Both the position numbers and the translations under genes were made by a program. The notes under the pieces were generated by a model. The model did no database searches and was not told the DNA's origin. It saw only the letters and a program-made list of their open reading frames with translations. Below, piece after piece: positions 1 through 8,486 of a stretch of 64,000 bases of DNA. This stretch comes from NVTR01 sp036480115. Its GTDB lineage: Bacteria; Pseudomonadota; Alphaproteobacteria; Rhodobacterales; Rhodobacteraceae. The stretch is from the NCBI GenBank assembly GCA_965224795.1, contig CBDDAE010000001.1:1-64000 (forward strand), in the 5' to 3' direction. The number at the start of each line of letters is the position of its first letter. The first letter of the stretch is position 1.

Positions 1-354
1 GGGCCGCCAACCAAAGAAGTATTGTTATGCCAGATGATAATCGAATTGTTGTGCCTCTAACAGGGCTTTGATCTGGCCCCCGTGAACTATGGGTCGCCCC
101 AGTTGTTGGGTCAGCAGGTTCGACATCATGTTAAATCGGCTTTCCAGCCCAATGCGTTTGACGCCGTCATTGGCCGGGGGCACCGCCGCAGTCCCCCCGC
201 CCATGGTTTTGAAAGCATCAATATCATGGACAACCGTCACATCATGGCCGCGCGCCACAAGCGACCGCGCCATGCGTTGCACACCGATGGCATCGCCGCC
301 AAATGAATAGGGCGGATAGAATGTCGTGAACATGATGATGCGCAGGGATTTCAC
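1..354 (-). pseudogene. Glycosyltransferase family 4, N-terminal part, frameshifted and cut by the window edge
   Basis: The gene begins at 354 and runs off the left edge. The first ~105 residues are a typical GT4 (GT-B fold) N-terminus: RIIMFTTFYPPYSFGGDAIGVQ, then LVARGHDVTVVHD. The open frame ends at a TAA at 25-27 right after EAQQFDYHLA. In the next frame the DNA continues as IWHNNTSLVGGP, which matches what this family has at that place (FDVIHxHNxSLVGGP). One extra base near position 36 would explain it, giving FDY-IWHNNTSLVGGP. So this is either a recently inactivated glycosyltransferase or a sequencing error; the rest of the gene lies outside the window. It belongs to the glycan locus that follows. 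Confidence 0.75.
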
Positions 355-720
355 GGCTTTTTTTTGCTTCCAGATCCGGGCTCAAATATATTAAACTAAT
401 GGGCCGGGGTCTAAAATAATTCCAACCCAAGCGTCGATATTTATACGACAGCAGCATGAATTAGCAATAGATGGCAGATGTTTAAGCGGCGAAGTTTGTG
501 TTTCTATGCACCCCAAAGCGCAACAATGGCAGGGAACATGGTTTCAAAAGCCACAACTTCAAGACAATGGGTGCCGTAAAGGCCCCCGTGCTTTACACAA
601 TCGTTGTGCCTCTGCAAAAGGGATCGGATCGGAGCCGCTGGCCATAATTTTTGGCGCACCCGGATCAGGTTTGGCCGCTAAAATCTATCAGGCGGTCAGG
701 TAATTTATGAGGAGAGTAAG
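355..720. other. Intergenic region with no gene seen
   Basis: This 366-base stretch separates the minus-strand glycosyltransferase from the plus-strand oxidoreductase at 721, so it should hold two divergent promoters. No open frame in it resembles a protein; the 65-residue frame at 506-703 has no recognisable features. A GGAGAG ribosome binding site at 711-716 serves the gene at 721. I see no convincing -35/-10 pair. Confidence 0.6.
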
Positions 721-1773
721 ATGCGTATTGGTGTGGTTGGCGGCGCTGGAAAAATTGGTCAGCTTCGTATTCAGGCAATCAACGAAAACCCGGATACGAC
801 ATTGGCTGCCGTTCTGGATATTTCCCAAAGCGCGGCCGAAGGCGCTGCCTCTGGCGTGCCTGCCTTCAGCGAATTGGATGCTTTTCTTGGCACAGAAATG
901 GATGCGGTAATTATTTCCACCCCGCCCCATGTGCATGAGGGGGCGAGCATCGGCGCGCTGGAACGGGGGTTACATATTCTGGTTGAAAAACCGATGGCCA
1001 GCACACCGCAAGCCTGCCAACGCATCGTCGGCGCCGGTGAAAAGGCCAAGCGTACAGTGGCGACTGGATTTAACATGCGCTACTACCCGGCCTTTGCCTT
1101 TGTAAAGGACGCGGTTGATACTGGCAAAATCGGCACGCTCGATCATGTGCGGGCTTTTGGCGGACATGAGGGATTAGCGCATTTTAACGCCGACTGGCAG
1201 TACCGCACGCCTGAAAGCGGTGGCGGTGCCATGTGGGATATCGGCATTCACGTCACCGATATGGTGCGTCATTTGCTGGGGGAAGTAACATCAGTTTATG
1301 GGGTTGCCAGCGAAAATGTCTGGAAACTGCCCGGCTCGGAAGACAATGCCATTGCGGTGATGAAAAACCCGGCCGGTATCGCCGCCACCTACCATGCCAC
1401 CTGGAACGAATGGAAAGGCTACCAATTTGTCATTGAGGCCTACGGCGATCTGGGCATGGTGCGCGGGGCCTATGCGCCGATGCACAACATGTTACTGACC
1501 CAATCAAAGCCCGGCGGGCAGCCCACTAAAACGGTCAAGCGCTATCTGGATATCGCTGTGCGTGAGAAACTGAAATCCTGGAAAACCACGGCGCTGCTTT
1601 CATTTTCTGAAGAGCTTGCCGATTTTATCAAACTGACCCAGGGCGTTGGCGGGTTGCGGATTGCCGATGGCTATGCCGGCATGCGGGCTATTGAAATTGC
1701 CGATGCAGTCAATAAAAGCACCGCGACAAATGAAGTGGTGAGCTTGCCGGTTTTGCCAGTGACTAACGGCTAG
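721..1773 (+). CDS. Gfo/Idh/MocA family NAD(P)-dependent oxidoreductase
   Basis: 350 residues, the usual length for the family. The Rossmann fold starts at residue 1 with MRIGVVGGAGKIG (glycine-rich loop at 7-13). EKP at 89-91 is the family motif that orients the nicotinamide ring, and the WDIGIH segment (Asp173, His177) supplies the usual catalytic pair. Members oxidise or reduce sugars, often nucleotide sugars in glycan loci. The start is fixed by GGAGAG five bases upstream of ATG. It ends 11 bases before a convergent glycosyltransferase. The neighbours suggest a role in making a modified sugar, but the substrate cannot be read from the sequence. Confidence 0.88.
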   Translation: MRIGVVGGAGKIGQLRIQAINENPDTTLAAVLDISQSAAEGAASGVPAFSELDAFLGTEMDAVIISTPPHVHEGASIGALERGLHILVEKPMASTPQACQRIVGAGEKAKRTVATGFNMRYYPAFAFVKDAVDTGKIGTLDHVRAFGGHEGLAHFNADWQYRTPESGGGAMWDIGIHVTDMVRHLLGEVTSVYGVASENVWKLPGSEDNAIAVMKNPAGIAATYHATWNEWKGYQFVIEAYGDLGMVRGAYAPMHNMLLTQSKPGGQPTKTVKRYLDIAVREKLKSWKTTALLSFSEELADFIKLTQGVGGLRIADGYAGMRAIEIADAVNKSTATNEVVSLPVLPVTNG

Positions 1774-1784
1774 GGCAAAACCGA

Positions 1785-2915
1785 TTAGTCTTTCGACCCG
1801 ATCAGGGCCCTGTATGTGGCTTCGAACTGCCGGTTGATGGTGTCGGGATCAAACCTGTCCTCATGGCTGCGTGTGAGCGCGGCAGATGATTTTTTCTGCA
1901 AGCCGGTGGCGTCTTCCAGGATTTGCACCACTGCCTGACAGATCGCGTCCACATCGCCTTTCGCCACGCATCTGCCAACCTGATCATCGACCAGCTCAGA
2001 GACCCCCGAACAATCGGTTGCAACCACCGGCAGGCCCGCCTGAAAGGCCTCAACAATTGAAATCGGCAGGGCTTCCCAGCGCGATGTCAGCGCCATCAAG
2101 TCAGCCGCGCGTAAGTAGCGAAACGGGGTCTCACTGCGCCCGGCAAATGTCAGATGCGACAGCACGCCTTTGCGTTTGGCCAGGGCCAGCATGTCGGTTT
2201 CAAGTGGTCCGTCGCCGATGACCACAAATCGAAATTGTGGATGGCTTTCCTTTAACCGTTCAACACAGTCAATCAGGATGTCTATGCCTTTTTGATGGGC
2301 AATCCGGGCGATAGTAACGATCAGATGCGTGCCGTCTCCCAGCAGTTTTTTGCGCAAAGCGGCCACATCAACCGGTTCATTGGCCGGGGCGGGCTTAATG
2401 CCAAGCCCGATCACTTTCAGCTTGCTGGCCGGGACCTGGCCCTTTGCCTCAAGGTCTTGGGCCGACCGGTGGCTGGGGGTAATCACCAGATCTGCACGAC
2501 GGGCAATGGCACCAAAAGAGCGGATCCGCTCAGGGTCAGAGCCGTGATAGGTGACGATCAGGGGGATACCACGGCCTTTGCGCGCCAGATCAGCCACCAG
2601 GGCGGGGGCGGACTCGTGGGCATGTATAACATCAATCGGATGCTCAACCAGCCAGCGGCGCATGCGCATAGCGGCGCGCGCAATATGGCGCAGTCGCGCG
2701 AAAATATTGCCGCCATCTGAACCGACATAGCGGGTCGGCATGTCCAGGAAATCCATATCGGTCTTCGGTCCGGCCCATTCACCGATGGTGCCCCCCAGAT
2801 AGACCTGGTGCCCCTGTGCAACCAGCCACGCCTGTAAATCCAGCGTGTGCCGGGCGATCCCGCCCATGCCAAAATCGGTGCATAGTAGCAAGATACGCAA
2901 GGGTCGGTGCTGCAT
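1785..2915 (-). CDS. Glycosyltransferase family 4
   Basis: About 376 residues of GT-B fold. The N-terminal domain opens with LRILLLCTDFGMGGIARHTLDL, the acceptor-side loop of GT4 enzymes. The C-terminal domain carries IVTIARIAHQKGIDILI and SRWEALPISIVEAFQAGLPV, the Glu-rich nucleotide-sugar site (EX7E type), followed by ATDCSGVSELV. An upstream ATG at 2957 exists, but the one at 2915 is preceded by AGGGTGA and sits directly before the conserved first strand, so I prefer it. It presumably transfers a sugar from a nucleotide donor to a lipid-linked glycan at the cytoplasmic membrane. Donor and acceptor are unknown. Confidence 0.88.
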   Translation of the reverse strand: MQHRPLRILLLCTDFGMGGIARHTLDLQAWLVAQGHQVYLGGTIGEWAGPKTDMDFLDMPTRYVGSDGGNIFARLRHIARAAMRMRRWLVEHPIDVIHAHESAPALVADLARKGRGIPLIVTYHGSDPERIRSFGAIARRADLVITPSHRSAQDLEAKGQVPASKLKVIGLGIKPAPANEPVDVAALRKKLLGDGTHLIVTIARIAHQKGIDILIDCVERLKESHPQFRFVVIGDGPLETDMLALAKRKGVLSHLTFAGRSETPFRYLRAADLMALTSRWEALPISIVEAFQAGLPVVATDCSGVSELVDDQVGRCVAKGDVDAICQAVVQILEDATGLQKKSSAALTRSHEDRFDPDTINRQFEATYRALIGSKD

Positions 2916-3136
2916 TGAAAAATTCACCCTAAAAGCCGGATATGGCATGTTTATCAATGCTTTTCATAGCATGTAATGCGCCATTGTCGCCTGATTTTTG
3001 ACCGCTACCCTTAAAACCATCCCCCGGCGGGGCGTATTTGCGCCTGCCATACACCTCCATAGCATTGTCAAAAAAATGCTTGAATTTGCAGGCACGGTTT
3101 GGCCATACACGGGCTTGGTAAAAGGAACTGCACCCC

Positions 3137-4030
3137 ATGCAGAAATTCGAAATCTCCGTCATTGTGCCGTTCGTCAATGGATACAGCGATCTGGTCGATT
3201 GCGTAAAAGCTTTGAGCGACCAAAAACACGCCCGGGTTGAGGTTATTGTTGTCAGTCGGATGGCTGAGGACATGTCGCAATCTTTGGCGCGTGAATTTGG
3301 CGATGTGATCATCCTGGCAAGCGCGCCCGGTGCCACCATTCCACAAATGCGCGCGCAAGGTATCCGCCATGCCACCAGCGACGCCGTCGCCGTCATTGAA
3401 GACCATGTTATTTGTCCGCCCAACTGGGCCCGCCAAATGTTGGACGCGCTGGCCGACGGGCATGATGTTGTCGCCGGTCCGGTTGAAAATGCCGCCACTG
3501 AGACCCTTGTGGACTGGGCCGCATTCTTATGTGAATACAGCGCCGTTTTGGCGCCTTTGCCGCCGGGTCCTGCCGATTGGTTGCCGGGCAATAACGTGGT
3601 TTACCGGCGTGACATCTTACAGCGGTTTGACGCTGTTTTGGATGAGGGCAAATGGGAGAACCGCCTGCACGACGCCATGCGGGCTGAAGGCGTGGAACTG
3701 ATCATGCGCCCCGACATCATTGCCGGACATAAGATGCACTATACGTTCGGGTTGTATATGTCGCAGCGCTTTTTGTATTCGCGCAGCTATGCCGGCGCGC
3801 GCACCGCCGACACGCCGCTGCCCAAACGGATACTGATCGGACTTGCGGCCTTTGCGCTGCCAGTGGTGGTGTTTATTCGGGTACTTAAAAATATCATTTC
3901 CAAACGCAAACATTTGCCTGAACTGATCAAGTCCCTGCCTATGCTGGTGGCTTTTTCAATCTCCTGGGGCGTTGGCGAAATTGTCGGCTATTGGTTTGGC
4001 GGCGGCGATGCCCTGAGCCGGGTGCGTTAA
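3137..4030 (+). CDS. Glycosyltransferase family 2-like protein with C-terminal membrane segments (copy 1)
   Basis: 297 residues. The N-terminus ISVIVPFVNGYSDLVDCVKAL is the GT-A fold opening of family 2. Where a DXD metal motif is expected there is IEDHVICPPNW; this EDH version is found in a subset of GT2-like proteins. Two hydrophobic segments near the C-terminus (about residues 233-252 and 269-290) should anchor it in the membrane. It is followed five bases later by a clear paralogue at 4036 with the same plan, so the pair is a tandem duplication. Both probably act on an undecaprenyl-linked glycan, but activity is not certain because of the altered motif. Confidence 0.8.
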   Translation: MQKFEISVIVPFVNGYSDLVDCVKALSDQKHARVEVIVVSRMAEDMSQSLAREFGDVIILASAPGATIPQMRAQGIRHATSDAVAVIEDHVICPPNWARQMLDALADGHDVVAGPVENAATETLVDWAAFLCEYSAVLAPLPPGPADWLPGNNVVYRRDILQRFDAVLDEGKWENRLHDAMRAEGVELIMRPDIIAGHKMHYTFGLYMSQRFLYSRSYAGARTADTPLPKRILIGLAAFALPVVVFIRVLKNIISKRKHLPELIKSLPMLVAFSISWGVGEIVGYWFGGGDALSRVR

Positions 4031-4035
4031 AAGCC

Positions 4036-4983
4036 ATGGCCACGCCGACAATCCCCGATATCAGCATTGTGGTCACCATTGTCGATGGCGGTCAGGCCCT
4101 AAACGATTGTTTGCAGGCGTTGCGCGCGCAGGTTGGCGCTCAGCGGATGGAAGTGCTGGTGCCCTATGATCATATTTCTTTGGAAACTGAGACCTGTATT
4201 GAGGCTTTTCCCGAAGTCACCTTTGTGAACATGGGCCACATCGTTGATGGCACAACGCCGCGCGATGCGCTTGAATTGCACCGGTTTTGGGACATCCGGC
4301 GCGCCGAGGGTATAAAGGCCGCCAAAGGCCATCTGATCGGCCTGATTGAAGATCGCGGCATTCCCAACCCGGACTGGGCAAAGACTATGGTTGATCTGTT
4401 TGATCAACACCAGCCGGCGGCTGTGGGGGGGGCGGTTGATAATGGCATTGATACCACCTGGAACTGGGCCGTTCATTTCTGTGATTTTGGCCGCTACCAG
4501 GCACCGCTATTTGATGAGAACCCGGATTTTTTATCGGCCACCAACGTTTGTTACAGTGCCAAAACCCTGTCCGCTGTCAGCGATCTTTATGCTGACCATT
4601 TCTATGAGCCAAAATTGCACGGGGCTTTACGGGAAAATGGCGGCTCCCTTTTGCTGACAGACGCGCCCCGATGCGTACAGTTTCGACCGCGCATATCCAG
4701 CGGTAAATTGCTGGCAGAATGGTATCACTGGGGCCGAAAATACGGGCTTATCCATGGCGGACAGATCAGCACCCTGCACCGATTGGCGCGCATTGGTATG
4801 GCCACGGTCTTACCGGCAGTGCTTTATCTGCGCCACCTGCGCCGTGAACTGGGCAAAAAACAACACATGCGCGAATTCCTGATGGCATCACCCCTGGTGT
4901 TCATGATCGGATTTGCCTGGGCTACTGGCGAATTCATCGGCTACATTAAAGCCAAACCCGAGGCCGATGCCGGGCATGTCTGA
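4036..4983 (+). CDS. Glycosyltransferase family 2-like protein with C-terminal membrane segments (copy 2)
   Basis: About 315 residues, paralogous to the preceding gene: ISIVVTIVDGGQALNDCLQAL at the N-terminus, IEDRGIPNPDWA in place of the DXD region, and two C-terminal hydrophobic stretches separated by a Lys/Arg loop. A longer reading from 3991 overlaps the previous gene and adds a segment unlike the family. ATG at 4036, five bases after the upstream stop, is the natural start, and the two genes are surely co-transcribed. The Asp/His to Asp/Arg change in the metal-binding motif relative to copy 1 suggests a different donor or loss of activity. Confidence 0.78.
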   Translation: MATPTIPDISIVVTIVDGGQALNDCLQALRAQVGAQRMEVLVPYDHISLETETCIEAFPEVTFVNMGHIVDGTTPRDALELHRFWDIRRAEGIKAAKGHLIGLIEDRGIPNPDWAKTMVDLFDQHQPAAVGGAVDNGIDTTWNWAVHFCDFGRYQAPLFDENPDFLSATNVCYSAKTLSAVSDLYADHFYEPKLHGALRENGGSLLLTDAPRCVQFRPRISSGKLLAEWYHWGRKYGLIHGGQISTLHRLARIGMATVLPAVLYLRHLRRELGKKQHMREFLMASPLVFMIGFAWATGEFIGYIKAKPEADAGHV

Positions 4984-5011
4984 TCACAGCGCCTGGGGCT
5001 AAAAGGCCGGG

Positions 5012-5863
5012 CTATTGGTTGCTATTGAGCATCCAGGACAGGGTGTCGTGAAAGCTCGGCGATTCCCAGCTCCCAATGGTTTTACGCAGCTTTGAATTGT
5101 CCCCGGTCAAGGTTTTCACTTCATTTTGTCGGACAAAATCAGGGTTCACTTTGATGTCCAGTTTATGGCCCGAGATTTCTTCACACAGCTTAATGATGCC
5201 CATAAGCGACTGGGGCTGGCCTGTACAAATATTGATGGTTTCACCGGCAGGGCACAATTCCAGCAAGCGGCGATAAATCCCTGCAACCGATCTGACATCG
5301 CCAAAATCGCGAAACACATCGACGTTGCCTAATTCTATGGTCAGGGCGCGATCGCGAAAATGCTTCACGATTTTGGGCACCAGAAACATCGCATCCTGAC
5401 CGACGCCCGTGTAGTTGAACGGGCGGGTAATAAATACCGGCAAGTGGTCAAAATATTGCTGCGCCAGATGCTCCATAGCCAATTTGCTGATGGCATAGTG
5501 GTTGGCCGGCGCCGGGGGGTGGTTTTCGCCCATAGCCCCCTCAGACTGATTGCCATACACGTTGGCGCTGCTGGCCAGCAGGATACTTTTGATATCCGGG
5601 GCATGGCGGGCAAGGGTCGCAAGCAGGTTGTCGGTGCCGATCACGTTGATCTCATAGAAATCTTTGGCCTGACCGTGATCAACAAAGGCCTGCGCGGCCA
5701 GGTGGACCACGGCGTCCGGGGTTTGGTCGGCAATTTCTTTGGCCAGAGCATCGGCATCGCGCAGATCACTTTGCAGGCCTGTTACATGGTGCCCCGCCGC
5801 TGCAAGTTCCTGCTTTACGTAACGGCCGGTAAACCCAAGGATACCTGTCACAAGAACCCGCAT
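5012..5863 (-). CDS. rmd: GDP-4-keto-6-deoxymannose reductase-like SDR
   Basis: 283 residues, an extended short-chain dehydrogenase. NAD(P) is bound by TGILGFTGRYV at 6-16; the catalytic Tyr and Lys are in YAISK at 123-127, preceded by the SSANVYG serine region. Length and context fit Rmd-type enzymes, which reduce GDP-4-keto-6-deoxy-D-mannose to GDP-D-rhamnose or an epimer. It starts two bases after the stop of gmd, so the two are one operon and consecutive pathway steps. The product could instead be GDP-6-deoxy-talose; stereochemistry cannot be told from sequence. It is not GDP-fucose synthase by its overall sequence. Confidence 0.75.
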   Translation of the reverse strand: MRVLVTGILGFTGRYVKQELAAAGHHVTGLQSDLRDADALAKEIADQTPDAVVHLAAQAFVDHGQAKDFYEINVIGTDNLLATLARHAPDIKSILLASSANVYGNQSEGAMGENHPPAPANHYAISKLAMEHLAQQYFDHLPVFITRPFNYTGVGQDAMFLVPKIVKHFRDRALTIELGNVDVFRDFGDVRSVAGIYRRLLELCPAGETINICTGQPQSLMGIIKLCEEISGHKLDIKVNPDFVRQNEVKTLTGDNSKLRKTIGSWESPSFHDTLSWMLNSNQ

Positions 5864-5865
5864 TG

Positions 5866-6903
5866 CTATAACAAGGTGCCTTTTTCAATGCGTTCCAGGT
5901 CTTTTTCCACCATCATTGTGCACAATTTTTCCAGGCTGGTGCGCGCCGCCCAGCCCAGTTCAGTGCGCGCTTTGGTGGAATCTCCGATCAAATGGTCGAC
6001 CTCGGCCGGGCGGTAGAATTTTGGGTTCACTGACACAATGGTGTTGCCGGTCGCTGTGTCGATGGCTTTTTCGTCCAGGCCCTGGCCTTGCCATTTTAGC
6101 TCAATACCGGCGGCAGAACAGGCCATTTTCACAAAGTTTCGCACAGATTCGGTGCGGTTTGTTGATAAAACGAAGGTGTCGGGCGTGTCGTGTTGCAACA
6201 TGCGCCACATGCCATCAACATAGTCTTTTGCATATCCCCAGTCGCGTTCAGCCTCCATATTTCCAAGCTCAAAGCCAGACTGCAATCCGGCCTTAATACG
6301 GGCAATGGAGGCGGTGATTTTCCGGGTGACAAATTCCTGTCCGCGCAACGGAGATTCGTGGTTAAAAAGAATGCCGCTGGTTGCGAATATGCCATGTGAT
6401 TCACGGTAATTGACGGTTGTCCAATGGGCGAACAGCTTGGCCACACCGTAGGGGCTACGGGGGTAGAACGGGGTTTGCTCGGTCTGCGGGGTCTGTTGAA
6501 CTTTACCAAACATCTCTGAGGTTGAGGCCTGATAAAATTTGATCTCAGGGTTCACTATTCGTATGGCTTCCAGAAGATTGAGCGCGCCGATCGCGGTGGC
6601 CTTAGCCGTGGTGACAGGCTGATCAAACGACACCCCGACAAAACTTTGGGCGGCAAGATTGTAAACCTCCTGGACCCCGGTGTTGTCCAGCAGCCGGATA
6701 CCAGAGGACATGTCGGTCAGATCATATTCCACCAGGTGGATGTCGGGGTGATCGGTTATGCCAAGCTCATCCAGACGCCAGAAATTGACAGAGCTGGTGC
6801 GCCGATAGGCACAGAATACTTCATAGCCTTTTTCCAGCAGCAACTGGGCCAGATAGGCGCCGTCCTGCCCGGTGGCGCCGGTAATAAGTGCTTTTTTCTT
6901 CAC
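5866..6903 (-). CDS. gmd: GDP-mannose 4,6-dehydratase
   Basis: About 345 residues. Converts GDP-D-mannose to GDP-4-keto-6-deoxy-D-mannose, the branch point to GDP-rhamnose and GDP-fucose. Features: ALITGATGQDGAYLAQLLLE (NADP site), YRRTSSVNFWRL, STSEMFGKVQ (catalytic Thr/Ser and Glu) and YGVAKLFAHW (Tyr, Lys). It is slightly shorter than the ~370-residue E. coli enzyme. The frame stays open to a TTG at 6915, but GTG at 6903, six bases after GAGG, puts the start right before KKKALITG and is preferred. The rmd-like gene follows directly, and a GT4 gene lies upstream on the same strand. Confidence 0.9.
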   Translation of the reverse strand: MKKKALITGATGQDGAYLAQLLLEKGYEVFCAYRRTSSVNFWRLDELGITDHPDIHLVEYDLTDMSSGIRLLDNTGVQEVYNLAAQSFVGVSFDQPVTTAKATAIGALNLLEAIRIVNPEIKFYQASTSEMFGKVQQTPQTEQTPFYPRSPYGVAKLFAHWTTVNYRESHGIFATSGILFNHESPLRGQEFVTRKITASIARIKAGLQSGFELGNMEAERDWGYAKDYVDGMWRMLQHDTPDTFVLSTNRTESVRNFVKMACSAAGIELKWQGQGLDEKAIDTATGNTIVSVNPKFYRPAEVDHLIGDSTKARTELGWAARTSLEKLCTMMVEKDLERIEKGTLL

Positions 6904-7011
6904 CACTATCCTCAATGTCCTGAATTTAATTTTGCTTTATTTTCTGGTTTCTAAGGGGCTCAGGGCGAAATTTCAATATTGCTGTTTTCGCCCTGTTCAG
7001 TCTGACCTATC

Positions 7012-8184
7012 CTACCTCTGCTCAAAGGCGTTGCGAAACGACGTCTCAGACAATTGTGCGGCAATGTCCCAGCTGAATTTATCAGCCTGTGTGGCCGCTG
7101 AGACCCCAAGCTTGCGGCGCAGCTTTGCGTCGCCCAGAAACCCGATGATTGTGCTGGCAATGGCGTGTTCATCGGTGGGGTCAAACAGCAACCCACCTGG
7201 GCCAACCACTTCTGGCAGGCTGCCGCGATCCGATGCTAAAACCGGGGTATGGCAGGCCATGGCTTCAACCGCCGGCAAGCCAAAGCCTTCCCAAAGCGAC
7301 GGAAAAACCAAAGCCTCGGCACTGTTCAAAAGGACAGCAAGTTTTTCATCATCAATCTCACCGGTAAAACCGATCCGGTCAGAGGCGCGCGCATCGCGAC
7401 TGGCCCCGGCCTGCAACTCGTCGATATTATCCCAAAACCTGTCCCCGGCGGTTCTGCCGACAATGGCAAGATAGGTATCGGGGTGCGCCGCCAGAACTTC
7501 TGGCATGGCCTGGATCAGGCGGATCACATTTTTATGCCGGTTGAAGCCGCCCACATAAACCAACAGCTTGGCATTGTGGGGGATGGAAAATTCACGGCGT
7601 ATTTCAGCCAGCAAATCGGGCTGGTCGATCGGTTTGAACACCGGATCAGCACTGGCGGTGACCAGATCAATGCGCTGGCTGTCAATCGACAGGAATTTAC
7701 CCAGATCGCGCACCGATGCGGTTGAGGCGGTCATGATCCGGGTGGCCTGCCATTTTGCCAAACTGGTTTTCGCCCGCCACAGGGCAAAGTTCACCCGACT
7801 TGGGAAGATCAGATCGGGAAAACGTTCGGGGATTGTATCATGGAAACACACCACTTTGGGCAGCCGCGAAAAGATCGGAAAATACGAAAATACTGTGGGA
7901 AAGAAAAACACATCACTGCCCAGCTTTCTGGCCGCTGACCCCATCCGCAGCATCTGGCCACTGGATCTGGCCGGGGCGCCTGAACCTGCCTGGCGCCGCG
8001 CCGCGTCGGATTGGGCAAAGCGCACATCCACCCCGGGCGGTATGGGCAATTTGGGCTCTTGGTCAAATAACAATGTATAATGATTGGCGCTGTCACGCGC
8101 GGCCAGTGCGGCCACCAGGCTGCGGGTGAAGCGGCCAAACCCGCGCTCATTGTCCCAGGAACTTCCGTCGATGCCTATTCGCAT
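7012..8184 (-). CDS. Glycosyltransferase family 4
   Basis: About 390 residues. Opens with MRIGIDGSSWDNERGFGRF, the pattern of GT4 mannosyl-type transferases, and has YVGGFNRHKNVIRLI and SLWEGFGLPAVEAMACHTPV (EX7E donor site) followed by ASDRGSLPEVVG. The start at 8184 follows a strong GGAGGA; an upstream in-frame ATG at 8241 adds 19 residues that fit nothing. It probably heads the operon with gmd and rmd (minus strand, ~108 bases upstream of gmd). A GDP-mannose or GDP-6-deoxyhexose donor is a reasonable guess from that neighbourhood but is not shown. Confidence 0.88.
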   Translation of the reverse strand: MRIGIDGSSWDNERGFGRFTRSLVAALAARDSANHYTLLFDQEPKLPIPPGVDVRFAQSDAARRQAGSGAPARSSGQMLRMGSAARKLGSDVFFFPTVFSYFPIFSRLPKVVCFHDTIPERFPDLIFPSRVNFALWRAKTSLAKWQATRIMTASTASVRDLGKFLSIDSQRIDLVTASADPVFKPIDQPDLLAEIRREFSIPHNAKLLVYVGGFNRHKNVIRLIQAMPEVLAAHPDTYLAIVGRTAGDRFWDNIDELQAGASRDARASDRIGFTGEIDDEKLAVLLNSAEALVFPSLWEGFGLPAVEAMACHTPVLASDRGSLPEVVGPGGLLFDPTDEHAIASTIIGFLGDAKLRRKLGVSAATQADKFSWDIAAQLSETSFRNAFEQR

Positions 8185-8486
8185 GCGTCCTCCAAATCGT
8201 TCTACTTGCGCTGAAACGCCATATTTAGTGTTGAAAAACAAGCCCCAAAAGCCCCGGGGCTTTGAAGATCGGCACTTTTTGCGACGCTTCAGCTGCCTGC
8301 TTTAACCCGCTTTTGTCATCCTATGGCCGTTTTCGGCCTTTAGCCGGTGGTGCAAAGCAATTGATGATAGAAACCAAATGGCACAGGATGCTGGCAAACG
8401 TTCAGCAATATCTGAACCAAATGAGTATGACACCGTGACAGAGCCAAAATTCAGTATAGACAACCGGCAAAAGCGGTGAGCTCAAA
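8185..8486. other. Divergent intergenic region with a 16-bp palindrome
   Basis: About 300 bases between the minus-strand GT4 gene and the plus-strand flippase. No gene is seen. It contains a perfect palindrome, AAAGCCCCGGGGCTTT, at 8248-8263. It lies 64 bases upstream of the GT4 start codon, so it could be an operator or a hairpin in a leader. A GGTGAG at 8475-8480 is the ribosome binding site of the flippase gene. Confidence 0.55.

Noticed and set aside
506..703. 65-residue plus-strand frame in the 355-720 gap
   Set aside because: No ribosome binding site, no resemblance to protein families, and codon use unlike the neighbours.
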